Of a stretch of 64,000 nt of DNA, positions 19,375-31,023 are shown piece after piece (positions within the stretch are counted from its first letter, which is position 1; each line of letters opens with the position of its first letter). A program made the translations under genes and the position numbers. The stretch is from assembly GCA_963781065.1 (NCBI GenBank), contig CAWAET010000016.1, positions 1 to 64,000 on the forward strand, written 5' to 3'. Origin of the DNA: CALZJC01 sp963781065 (GTDB lineage Bacteria; Acidobacteriota; Thermoanaerobaculia; Multivoradales; JAHEKO01). Under the pieces are notes generated by a model, which was given only the letters and a program-made list of their open reading frames with translations, had not been told where the DNA came from and ran no database searches.

Positions 19375-21246
19375 TCACCAGCTCAACCCGTAGCCGAACG
19401 CGAACAGCGGATCGTAGTCCTCGTCGCCGACGTTGATCGGGTGCTGGTCCGCCGAGCGCGGCCAGGTGAAGGAGAGCTTGCCCGTCGGGGCATGGTCGCC
19501 GAACAGGAAATCGGCGATCCCGTCTCCCTCGGTGCCTGGCAGCCAGACGGCCGCGAAGGCGTCGCTCGCCGCTAGGGCCTCGCCGACGATCAGCGGCCGT
19601 CCGGAGATCAGCAACGTCACGACCGGCACCTCGGCGGCGGCGGCGTTCGCGACCACGGCCCGGTCCCCGTCGCTCAGCTCCAGATCCAGGTCGTCGCCGT
19701 TCATCTCGGCGTAGGGCCGCTCGCCGACGACCACGACCACCACGTCGGCGCCCGCGGCGCCCGTACCGTCCGCCGAATGCGTGACCTCGACCCCGTCCGC
19801 GACCGCCTTCTGGATCGCCTCGAGAATCGACGTCCCCGCCATGATCGCGCCCATCTTGCCCTGCCAGTCGACCGTCCAGCCGCCGCTCTGCATGCCGATG
19901 TCGTCCGCGCCCGGCCCGACCACGTGGATCCGCCCCGCGTCCCGGGCCAGCGGCAGCACGCCGCCCTCGTTCTTCAGCAGGACGATCGACTCGCGCACCG
20001 CCTGCCGCGCCACCGCCCGGTGCTCGGCCGAGCCGAAGCTCGCCTCGAGCGAGCGATCCGCGGTCGGCGACCAGTCGTCGTCGAACAGGCCGGCGGCGAA
20101 CTTCACCCGCAGGATCCGCCGCACCGCGTCGTCGATCCGCTCCATCGGGACCGCGCCCTCCTCGACCAGCTCTTTGAGCGTGTCGAAGAACAGCACATAC
20201 CGGTCGGGCACCATCACCATGTCCATGCCGGCGTTGATCGACATCTCGACGTCGCTCTTGTAGTCGCCGGGCAGCTCGTCGATCGCCTTGAAGTCCGAGA
20301 TCAGGAAGCCCTCGAAGCCGAGCTCCTGCTTGACGATCTCGGTCAGCAGCCGCCGGCTGCCCGAGCACTTCTCTCCGTTCCAGCTGCTGTAGGACGGCAT
20401 GATCGTGGCGACGCCCGCCGCGACCGCCGTGACATAGCCCTCCATGTGGACCCGCCGCAGCTCTTCTTCGGTCAGCGGCGCGTCGCCGCGGTCGAACGGA
20501 TACGTCACCCCATCGGGAGTCGTCACACCCGTGTCTTTCACCGTTCCACCGTCACCTGCCAGGTGCTTGGCGCAGGCGACGACTCTGCTCTTGTCGCTGA
20601 GATCGTCGCCCTGCAGACCGCGCACGGCCGCGGCCCCCAGCTCGGCGACCAGCATCGGCTCTTCGGCGAAACCCTCGTAGGTGCGGCCCCAGCGGTCGTC
20701 CCTGGGCACCGTGACGCACGGGGAGAAGTCCCAGTTCATCCCGGTGGCCTTGACCTCCTTGGCCGTGATGCGCGAGATCTCCTCCACCAGCTTGGCATTG
20801 CGTGTCGCCCCGAGCCCGATGTTGTGGGGGAAGACCACGGCGCCGAGCACGTTCGAGTGCCCGTGCACGGCGTCGACGCCGTAGAGCAGCGGAATCCGGA
20901 GCCGCGTCTCGAGCGCCTTCGCCTGGTACTTCTCGTACAGCGCCCGCCAGTCCTCGAAGCTGTTCGTCGCCGGATCCGAGCCGCCGCCGCTCAGCAGCGA
21001 GCCCACCATGTACTCGCGCACGTGATCGAGATCCAGCAGGAACTCCTGGTCCGGCTGGGTCATCTGGCCGACCTTCTCGTCGAGCGTCATCCGGGCCAGT
21101 AGCTCGTCGACCCGGTCGTCGAACGACACATAGAGGGCCTGGCCGGTCGGCCGTTGCTCGGCCCCGCTGCCTGAATCGGTCGCTACTTCGGTCGGGGCGC
21201 AGGACGCCAACAGTGTGGCCAGAACGAGCAAGACAGTCGGTCGCAT
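19375..21246 (-). CDS. GH3 exo-beta-glucosidase/exo-1,3(1,4)-glucanase lipoprotein
   Basis: A 623-residue lipoprotein (lipobox L-A-S-C, Cys16). It shows the two-domain GH3 plan of plant ExoI and bacterial ExoP-like enzymes, without the third fibronectin-like domain. The (beta/alpha)8 part includes PLLYGVDAVHGHSNVLGA and ACAKHLAGDGGT. The nucleophile is Asp318 in G-F-L-I-S-D-F-K-A-I-D. The second domain has ESIVLLKNEGGVLPL. The end, F-A-F-G-Y-G-L-S-W, is typical. It would release glucose from the non-reducing ends of beta-glucan oligosaccharides. It stands alone on the minus strand between GH17 and a GPH symporter, sharing a 356-base divergent region with the symporter. Confidence 0.88.
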   Translation of the reverse strand: MRPTVLLVLATLLASCAPTEVATDSGSGAEQRPTGQALYVSFDDRVDELLARMTLDEKVGQMTQPDQEFLLDLDHVREYMVGSLLSGGGSDPATNSFEDWRALYEKYQAKALETRLRIPLLYGVDAVHGHSNVLGAVVFPHNIGLGATRNAKLVEEISRITAKEVKATGMNWDFSPCVTVPRDDRWGRTYEGFAEEPMLVAELGAAAVRGLQGDDLSDKSRVVACAKHLAGDGGTVKDTGVTTPDGVTYPFDRGDAPLTEEELRRVHMEGYVTAVAAGVATIMPSYSSWNGEKCSGSRRLLTEIVKQELGFEGFLISDFKAIDELPGDYKSDVEMSINAGMDMVMVPDRYVLFFDTLKELVEEGAVPMERIDDAVRRILRVKFAAGLFDDDWSPTADRSLEASFGSAEHRAVARQAVRESIVLLKNEGGVLPLARDAGRIHVVGPGADDIGMQSGGWTVDWQGKMGAIMAGTSILEAIQKAVADGVEVTHSADGTGAAGADVVVVVVGERPYAEMNGDDLDLELSDGDRAVVANAAAAEVPVVTLLISGRPLIVGEALAASDAFAAVWLPGTEGDGIADFLFGDHAPTGKLSFTWPRSADQHPINVGDEDYDPLFAFGYGLSW

Positions 21247-21602
21247 GGGAACTCCTCCAAGAAAGGCTCACGGGACGAGGGGGGCTTCAAACCGGGAAGG
21301 CGCAGCGGCGCCGGGTGCAGCCATCATGCTGTCATGAGTCCCCGCTGGCTCATCCCGGCCGTGGCGAATCGTATCCGGTTTCCCGCGCCAACCCCACTTC
21401 TAGTGTGGTGTCTCCGACTTGCCTTGCCGAATGGGCTAGCTGGCTAGCGCCCTGCACCAGCCTCCGGGGAAGCGCTTCAGGGCCTCCCTCCGGCCCTCTG
21501 ATAGATTGCGCTCACTCCGGCAGCGGTTCCAAGAGCGAGGCTCCAGAACAACGGGGCCGTTCGCGACTCGGCTGCGCCCTGGCAAACCTCGAGGGGAACA
21601 CG
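21247..21602. other. Divergent intergenic region between GH3 and GPH symporter genes
   Basis: A 356-base gap that must hold promoters for both flanking genes. I find no ORF worth calling. A direct repeat of GGCTAGC occurs near 21432-21447 (the hexamer GCTAGC is palindromic). No clear sigma-70 pair or LacI-type operator is visible. Confidence 0.35.
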
Positions 21603-22967
21603 ATGACGACAGAGCGCACCCGTCTCTCGGCCAAGGAGAAGTTCGGCTACGGCCTGGGAGACACCGCCTCACACTTCGTGTGGGACATGGTCGGCTTCTG
21701 GATCCTGATCTTCTACACCGACACCTTCGGGATCTCGGCCGCCGCGGCGGGCACCATCATGTTCATCGCTCGGTTCTGGGACATGCTCAGCGACCCGCTG
21801 ATGGGGGTGATCTCCGATCGCACCCGGACCCGGTGGGGGAAGTTTCGCCCCTACATCCTGTGGGCCGCCCTGCCCTACAGCCTGCTCGCGGTCCTCGCCT
21901 TCACGACCCCCGATCTCGGCCAGACCGGCAAGGTGATCTACGCGGCGGTCACCTACCTGCTGCTGATGACCGCCTACACCGCGATCAACCTGCCCTATTC
22001 GTCGCTGGGCGCGGTGATGACGTCGGACTCCAGCGAGCGCACCAGCCTCAACACCTACCGCTTCATCTGCGCCTTTGTCGGCCAGCTGATCGTCACCGGC
22101 CTGGCCCTGACCCTCGCCAAGTACTTCGGCCAGGGCGACGACGCCAAGGGGTATCGGCTCACCGTCACGCTGTTCGCGGTGATCGCCTTCGTGCTCTTCA
22201 TGATCACCTTCTTCTCCACCCGCGAGCGCATCCAGCCGCCGCCGACGCAGCAGGCCTCGATCAAGAAGGACTTCCGTGTCCTGCTGCGCAACCGGCCGTG
22301 GGTCATCCTGGCCACCGTCGGGATCATCTCTTTCGTGATGTTCGCCCTGCAGAACCTCTCCCTGGCCTACTACTTCAAGTACTACATCGGCAAGGAGCTG
22401 AGCGTCGAGCGGTTCAACGTGGTGGGTGCCGTCGCCCTGATCGTCGCCCTGCCCCTCGCCAAACCGCTCGCCAAGCGCTTCGGCAAGAAGAACGTGTTCA
22501 TCGGCAGCTCGCTCCTGTCCGGGGCGTTCTTCTGCCTGCTCTACCTGCCGGGGGCCGACAGCATCGGCTGGGTCTACGCGCTGAACATCCTGGGCAAGAT
22601 GGCCTACGCCCCGGCGGTGCCCCTGTTGTGGACCATGCTCGCGGACGCCGCCGACTACGCCGAATGGACATCGGGGCGGCGGGCCACGGGCCTCTTTTTC
22701 TCCGCCGCCACCTTCGCCCAGAAAGGCGGCTGGGGCATCGGCGGCGCCCTGGCGGGCTGGCTGCTGGCCGCCTACGGCTACGTCGGGCAGGCCGCCGAGC
22801 AGACCGCTCTCGCGCTCACCGGGATCAAGCTCCTGATCTCGGTGTTCCCGGGCCTGCTCTACATGCTCTGCTCGGTCTTCCTGATCTTCTACCCGCTCGA
22901 CGAGGCCACCTGCGCCACGATGCAGCGCGAGCTGGAGGAGCGGCGAGGCGAGGCGGCGCCGGCCTGA
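21603..22967 (+). CDS. GPH-type (MelB-like) sugar:cation symporter, intact
   Basis: A 454-residue transporter with about twelve hydrophobic segments. The family signature is seen as SDPLMGVISDRTRTRWGKFR, with the Asp residues that bind cation and sugar in MelB. A second conserved block is LLWTMLADAADYAEWTSGRR before helix 10, also typical. AGGGG precedes the ATG. It is the second GPH symporter here and is a distant paralogue of the broken one at 8576. It is divergent from the GH3 glycosidase gene and probably imports its oligosaccharide substrates or products, which is inferred. Sodium versus proton coupling cannot be read from the sequence with confidence. Confidence 0.87.
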   Translation: MTTERTRLSAKEKFGYGLGDTASHFVWDMVGFWILIFYTDTFGISAAAAGTIMFIARFWDMLSDPLMGVISDRTRTRWGKFRPYILWAALPYSLLAVLAFTTPDLGQTGKVIYAAVTYLLLMTAYTAINLPYSSLGAVMTSDSSERTSLNTYRFICAFVGQLIVTGLALTLAKYFGQGDDAKGYRLTVTLFAVIAFVLFMITFFSTRERIQPPPTQQASIKKDFRVLLRNRPWVILATVGIISFVMFALQNLSLAYYFKYYIGKELSVERFNVVGAVALIVALPLAKPLAKRFGKKNVFIGSSLLSGAFFCLLYLPGADSIGWVYALNILGKMAYAPAVPLLWTMLADAADYAEWTSGRRATGLFFSAATFAQKGGWGIGGALAGWLLAAYGYVGQAAEQTALALTGIKLLISVFPGLLYMLCSVFLIFYPLDEATCATMQRELEERRGEAAPA

Positions 22968-23039
22968 CGGACCGGAGGCTCGTCGGCCGCATCCTTCAGG
23001 GCGGACGGGTCTGCTTCCCCGGCCCGCTCGAGATCCCGA

Positions 23040-26000
23040 TCAGGCGGTATCGGCCCGGCGTGCCCCGGCGGGTACCAGAGCGACCAGGCGGAGCCACAGC
23101 GCCCGCAGTCCCCAACCGGCCCGGACGCTGGCGTAGTAGACCGCCGGCAGCGCCAGGATGATGAGCACGGTGCTCGACAACAGCCCGCCGATCGAGGTCA
23201 GCGCCAGGTTCTGCCAGATGTCCTGATTCGCGGTGTCGAGCCACTCCAGCCGCACCGGCAGCTCGAGCCCGATCCAGGGGACGGTCCAGGCGACGCGCTC
23301 GATCTGCACCAGCAGCGGCAGCAGACCGACGATCGTCGTGCCGCTGGTCAGCAGGATCGAGCGCAGCCGCACGTGGGTGCCGTGGACCACCGCCCGGCGC
23401 AGCAGGAGCAGCCGCTCCGCGGCGGGCAGAAAGAACAGGTGGCCGCCGCCGAGCGGACGGCGCGAGCCGGGGAACAGGGCGCCGTCGCTCTCGGGATCGC
23501 CCCCCAGGCGGGCCTTGAGGACCAGCGCGATCTCGGTGCGAAAGCGGCTGACCAGCAGGATGGCGTTGTTGACCACGACGCCGAACAGCAGGACCAGGCC
23601 GATCTGGGCCGAGGAGTCGAACTCGGCGCCGGTCTGCCAGAAGATGACGAAGACCCCCACCAGGGCCATCGGCAGCGAGGAGAGCACCAGGAAGGGCAGC
23701 GAGACGCTCTCGAACAGGGCCATCAGCACCATCAGGATGAAGACCGCCGCCAGCACCGTGGTCAGCACCAGGTCGCTCTCCTCCTCCTCGGTGAGGAACT
23801 CCTGCCGCGACTCCTCCGCCGCGTAGCCGTAGGGCAGATCCATCGTCTCGATGATGCTGGCGATGTAGGAGCGGCGCATGCGGTCGGTGCCGACGTACTC
23901 CCAGTTGACCAGCATCGAGTAGCGCTGGTTCTCGCGCACGATCGAATCGGACAGGGGCACCGTCTCGATGGTGACGAGGTCGCCCAGCCGCACCGAGCCG
24001 CCGTGGCGGTCCTTGATCACCTCGTCGAAAAGCGACGACACGTCGAACGAGTCGGCGCCCAGGAACTCCAGCTGCACCCGCTCCTGCTCGCCTTCGATCA
24101 GCATCGACCAGGGCATGTCCACCCCCAGCAGGCGGCGCACCGTGCCCACCACCTCGAGCACCGTCAGGCCGTGATCGGCCAGGACGTCGCGGCGCAGCGA
24201 GATCAGGGTCTCCTCGTTGCTGGTCCGCCCGAAGCGCTCCGAGCCGGTGATGCGCGCGTTGCGCACCCGCCGGTTGCGGTCCACCCTCTGCAACGTCCGC
24301 TCGGCGATCTCGGTCAGGCGCTTGGAGTTGTAGCCGGTGACCTTGACCAGCGAGTTGAGCGCCGAGCCGCTCAGGTTGCCCTTGAAGTAGGGCGACTCGT
24401 CGAAGCCGCCGATGTAGATCCCGGTGCCGCCGGTGGCGTCCGCCAGCTCGACCAGCAGCGAGCGGTAGAGCAGCGGGATGCCGGTCCTCAGCAGGGTGTC
24501 GTCGAACTCGACCTCCATGTAGGCCTGGTTGGCGAAGACGATGGTGCGCATCTCGGCGCCCTCGCGAATCGGCAGCAGCGCCTCCTCGAACCTGAGCGCC
24601 GTCTCCGAGGTCACCTCGACGTCGGTGCCCTCGGCCATGCGCATGAAGAAGATCAGCTTCTCCTGGTCGGGCATGCGGAAGAAGCCGCCCTTGATGACGT
24701 CGTCCTGATAGACAAAGGCGCCCCAGACGAAAAGCGCCACCAGGGCCGGGACGAGGAGCGGCCAGAGCCGCAGGTTCCAGCCGATCCACCGCTCGAGCCC
24801 ACGCGGCTCGACGGCGAGGTCCGGCGCCTCGTCCAGGAAGTCGTCGATCTCGCGGCCGTCGAGATCGCGCTCGCCGGCGCGCTGACGACGTAGCACCCGC
24901 GGCACCCAGATCTGGTTGAGCACCACCGGGATCCAGCCGAAGGCCACGAACACCGAGGCGAACATGGCGGTGGCGATCGAGATCGCCAGCGGCACGTAGT
25001 AGAGCGCCAGCCGGCCCGACAGGAAGATGAACGACAGAAAGGCCACCATCGTCGTCACCGTGGTGGCGAGGATCGGGAAGAGCACCTCGCGGGTCCCGGC
25101 GATGATCGTCTCCGCCGCCACCCGCGCGCGGGCGGCGCGGTTGAGTCCGGCGCTCGCCGCCCGCTCCAGCCCGGCCAGCCGCCGGTGGATCGCGTCGAGC
25201 ACCAGGATGCTGTTGTCCAGCAGCATGCCGAAGCAGATGGTCAGCCCGCTGATGGTGATGAAGTTGACCGACAGCCCGAGGAAGTAGAAGAGGCTCAGGC
25301 AGATCACGAGCGAGAAGAGGATCGACGCGACCACGATGCCGGTCAGCCGCACCTGTCTGCAGGCTCAGGACCAGGAGCAGGAAGAGCAGGATCAGGATGG
25401 CGATCGAACGGCCGACCAGCTCACGCAGCTTGTCCTCGAGCTCCTCGCCCTCGTCCTCGTCGACCTCGAGCACCACCTCGGAGGGAGTGCGCGCCTCGAT
25501 CCGCGGCAGCGCCTGCCGCAGCGCCCGGCTGACGCCGACCGAGTTGCCGCCGCTGCGCTTCTCGACCTGGACCTGGATCACGTTGCGGCCGTTGGCGCGC
25601 ACGAAATAGGCCGGGTCCTCAAAGGCGGGCCGCACCTCGCCCAGCTCGGCCAGGGTGAAGGCGCGGCCGCCACGGTAGCCGACGACCGCCCGCTCCATCA
25701 GGGCGACGTCGACCGGCTCGCGCAGCGCCACCAGCTTCTCGAGGCCCCGGTCCCGGACCGCCCCGGCGCCGGCCAGCTCGTCGAGCCGGTCGACGGCGGC
25801 GAAGACCTCGTCGGCGGTGATCCGGTAGAGGTCCAGCAGACGGCGATCGAGCACGATCTCGAGCAGCGGCCGCGCGCCGCCCCGCACCTGGGCGTCGGCG
25901 ACGCCGTCGACCGCCAGCACCTGGGGCACGATCCACTTCTCGGCCATCTCGCGCAGCTCGTTGGGCGACAGCGGCGACTCGACGCTGAAGGTGAAGAACT

Positions 26001-26412
26001 GCTCGGTCTCGAACTCCTCGGGCACGAACGGCTGGATGGCGGGCGGGGCGGCGTTGGCCGGCAGGTCGCCGCGGACGGCACCCAGCTGCTCGTTGAGATG
26101 CAGCCGGGCGAAGTCGATGTCGATCTCGCGGCGGAACTCCACCTCGACCACCGACTCGCCCGCCCGGCTGGTCGACTTGACCGACTCGATCCCGTGCACG
26201 TTGCGCACCGCCTCTTCGATCGGCCGGGTCATGGACCGCTGCATCGCCTTGGGCGAGGCGCCCTGCCAGCGGGTCATCACGGTGAGCGACGGCAGGTCGA
26301 CCTCGGGCATCGCCTCGATCTCGATCCGCGGGATGGCGTAGAGCGCCAGCACCGCGAAGGCGAGGAAGATCATCCAGGTGGTGACCGGATGGTTGACGAA
26401 GAAGCGGGTCAT
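23040..26412 (-). CDS. RND efflux permease (AcrB-like), first of a pair; one frameshift
   Basis: Starts MTRFFVNHPVTTWMIFLAFA and runs about 1120 residues after repair. The frame changes near 25355, where one extra base breaks LSLQ-QVRLTGIV at the start of the transmembrane block of the first half. The two halves each show a periplasmic porter domain and six helices. In the first half FGMLLDNSILVLDAI matches the helix-4 proton-relay site. The first Asp is present and the second position is Asn, as in many homologues. Near the C-terminus is an unusual loop rich in arginine and glycine (LGGDPESDGALFPGSRRPLG). It lies downstream of the second permease gene with a 19-base gap. It would pump hydrophobic compounds outward with the adaptor encoded at 29601-30983. 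No TolC-like gene is in the window. Confidence 0.85.
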
Positions 26413-26431
26413 CGGTCCCGGGCTCGGCTCG

Positions 26432-29400
26432 TCAGCGCCCCGGCGGCGGGCGCTCGATGCGGTGCGCCAGCCGGTAGAGGATCGGCGTCACGAACAGGGT
26501 CAGCAGGGTGGTCAGCGTCAGGCCGCCGATGATGGTGATCGCCAGCGGCCGCTGCAGCTGCTCGCCGCTGCCCAGCCCGATCGCCATCGGCACCATCGCC
26601 AGCACCGTGGTGGCGCTGGTCATCAGGATCGGCCGCAGGCGCAGGCGGCTGGCCTCGAGGATCGCCTCGCTGCCGGCCACGCCCCGCGAGCGCAGGCGGC
26701 GGATCGTGTCCACCTTGACGATGGCGTCGTTGACCGCGATGCCGAGCAGCGCCAGGACGCCGATCAGGGACAGCACGTTGACGCTGCCGCCGCTCACGCC
26801 GATGGCGACGACGGCGCCGGCGATCCCGATCGGGATGACCGCGGCGATCAGCAGCGGATCGAGAAAGGACTCGAACTGGGCGGCGAGGATCATGTAGACC
26901 AGCAGCATGGCGAGCACCATCGCCAACCCCAGGTCGCGGAAGCTGCGCCGCATCTCCTGGCGCTCGCCCTCCTCGACGATCTGGACGCCGCCGGGCAGCA
27001 TGCGGGCGGCAATCGCCTCCGTTTCCTCCCACACGTCCTCGATCGACCGGCCCTCCAGGTTGCCCGAGATCGTCACCCAGCGCTGCTGGTTGCGGCGCAT
27101 GAGCTCGCGCACCGGCTGCTGCTCCTCGAGGACCAGGAAGGTGGACAGGGGCACCGTCTGGCCGCCGTCGAGGCGGATCGAGGTGGCCAGCGCCGCCGGC
27201 AGGCTGCGGCGCTCGTCGAGCGGCAGCCGGATGGCGATGTCGATCCGCTGGTCGACCTCGTTGAAGAAGGTCGCCTCGACTCCGGCGATCCGGGCCCGCA
27301 GCTCGCGCGCGATGCGATCGGGATCGAGGCCGCGGCGCAGGATCTCCTCGCGATCGAGCCGCACCACGACGTTGGTGGTCCCCAGCACCCGGTCCATCTG
27401 CAGATCCACCAGGCCGCGCACCCGGCGCAGCTCGCCGAGCAGCTCCTGCGCCGCCACCAGGGCGTCGCCGGGCCGCTCGGCGATCACCCCCAGCCCGAAC
27501 TCGGCGCCGCCGGTGCCGAGGATCTCGCCCAGGCCGATGCCCTCCTCGCGAAAGCTGTAGTCGATCTCCGCGCTTCCGGCCAGCCGCTCGGCGATCGTCT
27601 GCCGCAGCGCCTCGCCGCGCTCGTAGGCGCCCCGGCCCGGCTCCAGGATCACCCGCACCCGGGCGGTGTTGGGCGCGCTGTAGTCCTGCACCGCGGCCAG
27701 CGTGCGCTCGGTCTGGCCCACCTGGCTGAAGACCACCCGCACGCCCTGCTGGCGCTCGATGAACTCGGCCAGCGTCGCGACCTCGGCCGTGGTCTGCTCG
27801 AGCGGGGTGCCGGCCGGCAGCTCGAGATCGAGCCGCACGTCGCCCAGGCTGCGCTGCGGCAGGAAGCTGCGCTCCAGGCTGATCGCCCAGACGCCCGCGC
27901 CCACCAGGCCCAGCAGCGTCGCCGCCAGCAGCGGCAGCGGCCGCCGCAGCGCCCGCACCAGCAGCGGGTGGTAGAGATCGTGGATCCCCTCGAGGCCGCG
28001 GGCAAACAGCCGGAAGAGCCCGCGCGGCGGCCGCTGCCGCGCGCGCAGGATGCGGGCCGAGAGCACCGGTTGCAGCAGCAGCGCCGCCGCGATCGACACC
28101 AGCAGGGAGAAGGTCACGGTCAGCGCCTGGTCGCGGAAGAAGGCCCCGGCGATGCCCGGGCACGTAGACCACCGGGAAGAAGACCGCCATCGTGGTGAGC
28201 GTGGCCGCCATCACCGGGCGCGCCACCTCGCGGGTGCCCTCGTAGGCGGCCAGGGCCACCTGCCGCCGCCCCGCCGCGGGGCGCAGCGGCGAGCCCGCGG
28301 CCTCCTCGGGCGGCGGTTCCCGGCGCATTCGCGAGAGGTGGCGGTTGATGTTCTCGAGCACCACGATCGAGTTGTCGACCAGCATGCCGGCGGCCAGCGA
28401 GAGCCCGCCAAGGCTCATCAGGTTGAGCTTGACGTCGCCGAAGAAGAGCAGACCGAAGGTGATGACGATCGACACCGGGATGGCGAGGCCGACCACCAAC
28501 GGGCTGCGCCAGTCGCCGAGAAAGACGAACAGCACCAGGACGGCCAGCGCCCCGCCCAGCATCAGCGCCTGCACCAGCCCCTCGAACGACGCCCGCACGT
28601 GCGCCGCATCGCGGTAGACGAAGTCGTAGCGGAAGTCGTCGTAGTCGTTCGAGACCACCGACAGCGCCTCGTCGAGCGCCGCCGAGACGATCAGGGTGTT
28701 CGCCTCGGGCTCCTTGTAGAGCAGCATCGAGACCACCGTGGCGCCGCCGAGCAGGGTGGCGCCCTCCGGCTCCTTGACCGTGTCGACCACCCGGGCGACG
28801 TCGGCGATGCGCACCGGCGACCCACCGGCCAGGCCGACGTCGGTCGCCTCGATGTCGTCCAGCTGCTCGAACTCGCCGTCGATCCGCAGGCTCAGCTGCA
28901 GCGGCCCCTGGCGCACCCTGCCGCCGGGGAAAGAGATGTTGCTGCGCACCAGCGCCCGGCGGATGTCCTCGACGTCGATGCCGTAGATCGCCATCTTGCG
29001 GCCGTCGGGCTCGACCAGGATCTCGCGGTCGGCGCCGCCCACCACCTCGGCCCGGCTGATGCCGTCCACCTGCTCGAGGGCCGGCTTCACCACCTCGCGG
29101 GCGAACTCGGTCAGGGCCTCGAGACGGCCGGTTCCCTCGAGCACCAGGATGCTGATCGGCCGCGAGCTCGGGTCCCAGCGCAGGATCACCGGCCGGTCCG
29201 CGGCCTCGGGAAAGTCGTCGCGGAAGGCCACCCGGTCGACCGCCTCGCGCAGATGGAGGTTGGCGAAGTCCATCTGGGTGCCCCACTCGTACTCGACGGT
29301 GATGATCGAGACGCCCTCGCGGGTCCGCGACAGCACGTTGCGGACCCCGGTCTGGGCGGTGATCGCCTCCTCGAGGCGCTGGGTGACGAGGCGTTCCAGG

Positions 29401-29567
29401 TCCTCGGCGGGGATGTCCTCGTAGACCGTGAGGACGGTGAGCCGCGGGTAGACGATCGACGGCAGCAGATCGACCGCCAGCCGCGAGTAGCTCAGGCCGC
29501 CGACCAGCAGCAGCGCCGCGAACAGCATGCTGACCGCGATCGGGCGCTCGAGGGCGGCACGCAGCAT
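26432..29567 (-). CDS. RND efflux permease (AcrB-like), second of a pair; one frameshift
   Basis: About 1044 residues after one repair. The start MLRAALERPIAVSMLFAALL is followed by a long periplasmic domain. The helix-4 region AAGMLVDNSIVVLENINRHL again keeps the first relay Asp and has Asn next. The frame changes near 28156: VVYVPG should run on into I-A-G-A-F-F-R-D-Q, and one extra C/G pair (CCCGGG where CCGGG is expected) breaks it. The second half has AMLLVYMILAAQFESFLDPL, a hallmark of the family. It overlaps no neighbour and sits 33 bases after the adaptor stop. Two permeases with one adaptor may work as a heteromeric pump like MdtBC, which is inferred. Confidence 0.85.
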
Positions 29568-29600
29568 CTGGGCTGATTCCGGCCGGCTCTCGCCGCGGGC

Positions 29601-30983
29601 CTACTCGGCCTCCGGGCTCGCGGCGCCGGCGCCCCAGGGATCGGCCACCTCGATCGTCTCCTTGACCTTGATCTTGGCGTCGTGGGTCATGGTCAGGTGG
29701 TTGCTCACGACGACCTGGGTGCCCGGCTCGAGCGGCCCGCCCTGGTCGATCCGCTCGATCTCGACCAGCTGGTCGTTCTGCCGGCCGAGCTGGACGTAGA
29801 CCCACTTGGCGCGGTCGTCCTCGACCTTGAAGAGCACCGGCCGGCCGTCGCGGGTGACGATGGCCTCGCGCGGCACCAGCAGCCGATCGGCGAGCACCTC
29901 GCCGGCGATCGAGGCGCGCACGAACATCCCCGGCTTGACCCCCTGCTCGTCGCCGCGCAGTCGCAACAGCACTCGACAGGTGCGGCTGTCGACCGCCACC
30001 TCGGGGTCGACCACGTCGATCTGGAGCGCAATCGACCGTCCGAGGGCCGGCACCTCGAGCAGGGCCGGCTTGCCGACCGCCACCAGAGCCAGATCGCTCT
30101 CGAGCACACCGATCGCGGCCTCCACATTGACGTCGTCGACCAGCCGGCAGACCGCCTGCCCCACCTGCGCGTTCTCGCCCGGGCTCAGCTCGAGCCCGCT
30201 GACAACGCCGGCAAACGGCGCCCGCACCTCGGTGCGCTCGAGCTCGATCCGCAACCGCGCGGCGTCGGCGCGAGCGGCGGCGACGCCGCTGCGGACCTCG
30301 AGCAGCTCGCGCCGGTAGGCGCCGTCGCGCACCGCCGTCATGCCGAGCTCGAGCTCGAGGTCGAGGCGCTCATCGCGGCTGATCTCCCCAGAGCGCTCGC
30401 GCCGTTCCAGCTCGGCCCGCTGCCGCTCCAGCGTGCGCTCGGCGCCGTTGCCCTCGCGCTCGGCGTCCTCCTCCACCGCCAGCCGGCCCAGGCCCTGGAG
30501 ATAGCGCGAGGTCGCCTCCTCGAGCGAGAGCCGCAGCTCGCGGTCGTCGAGACGCACCAGGACCTGCCCCCGGGAGACCCGCTGGCCCTCCCGCACGTAG
30601 ATCCGGTCGATCCGGCCGGCGCGCTCGAACTTGATCTCACTCGCGTGCCGCGCTCGCACCCGGCCCTCGGCCTTGACCGGCAGCACCAGGTCGCGCCGCA
30701 TGACGAGCGCGGTCGTCACCGTGGTCGCCCGTTCCCGCCGGGCTGCCGGGGGCTCATCGCCCTCCTCGTCGCCTTCCCCGTCGCTCTCCTTGGGCGCCGC
30801 CTCCGCCCCGACGGCCGCCGCGCCTTCCGGCGTCGCCGCCTCCGCCCCGGACTCCTCGGGCCCCGCCCCCCCAGCGCCGGGTTCCCCGGCCTTGGGCTCG
30901 CCCGAACCGCAACCAGCCGCCAGGACGGCGACGAGCAACGGCAGGACCCAGAGGTTTCGTGCGGATCTGGCCAGGCACGACAT
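29601..30983 (-). CDS. RND periplasmic adaptor lipoprotein (membrane fusion protein)
   Basis: A 460-residue adaptor. The ATG at 30983 is preferred over a TTG five codons upstream. A lipobox (L-A-A-G-C, Cys25) is followed by a long low-complexity linker of Gly, Glu, Ala and Pro to about residue 85. The core begins with MRRDLVLPVKAEGRVRARHA, a lipoyl-type half motif (GRIDRIYVREGQRVSRGQVL), then a helical hairpin about residues 150-240 rich in Glu and Arg. The second half motif is RTEVRAPFAGVVSGL, followed by the beta-barrel domains. It is the promoter-proximal gene of the efflux operon adaptor, permease 2, permease 1. It would tether the permeases to an outer-membrane channel encoded elsewhere. 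Confidence 0.87.
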   Translation of the reverse strand: MSCLARSARNLWVLPLLVAVLAAGCGSGEPKAGEPGAGGAGPEESGAEAATPEGAAAVGAEAAPKESDGEGDEEGDEPPAARRERATTVTTALVMRRDLVLPVKAEGRVRARHASEIKFERAGRIDRIYVREGQRVSRGQVLVRLDDRELRLSLEEATSRYLQGLGRLAVEEDAEREGNGAERTLERQRAELERRERSGEISRDERLDLELELGMTAVRDGAYRRELLEVRSGVAAARADAARLRIELERTEVRAPFAGVVSGLELSPGENAQVGQAVCRLVDDVNVEAAIGVLESDLALVAVGKPALLEVPALGRSIALQIDVVDPEVAVDSRTCRVLLRLRGDEQGVKPGMFVRASIAGEVLADRLLVPREAIVTRDGRPVLFKVEDDRAKWVYVQLGRQNDQLVEIERIDQGGPLEPGTQVVVSNHLTMTHDAKIKVKETIEVADPWGAGAASPEAE

Positions 30984-31023
30984 CAACGCGGCTCCCAAGC
31001 AGCGACTCTACCGCCGCCCCGGG

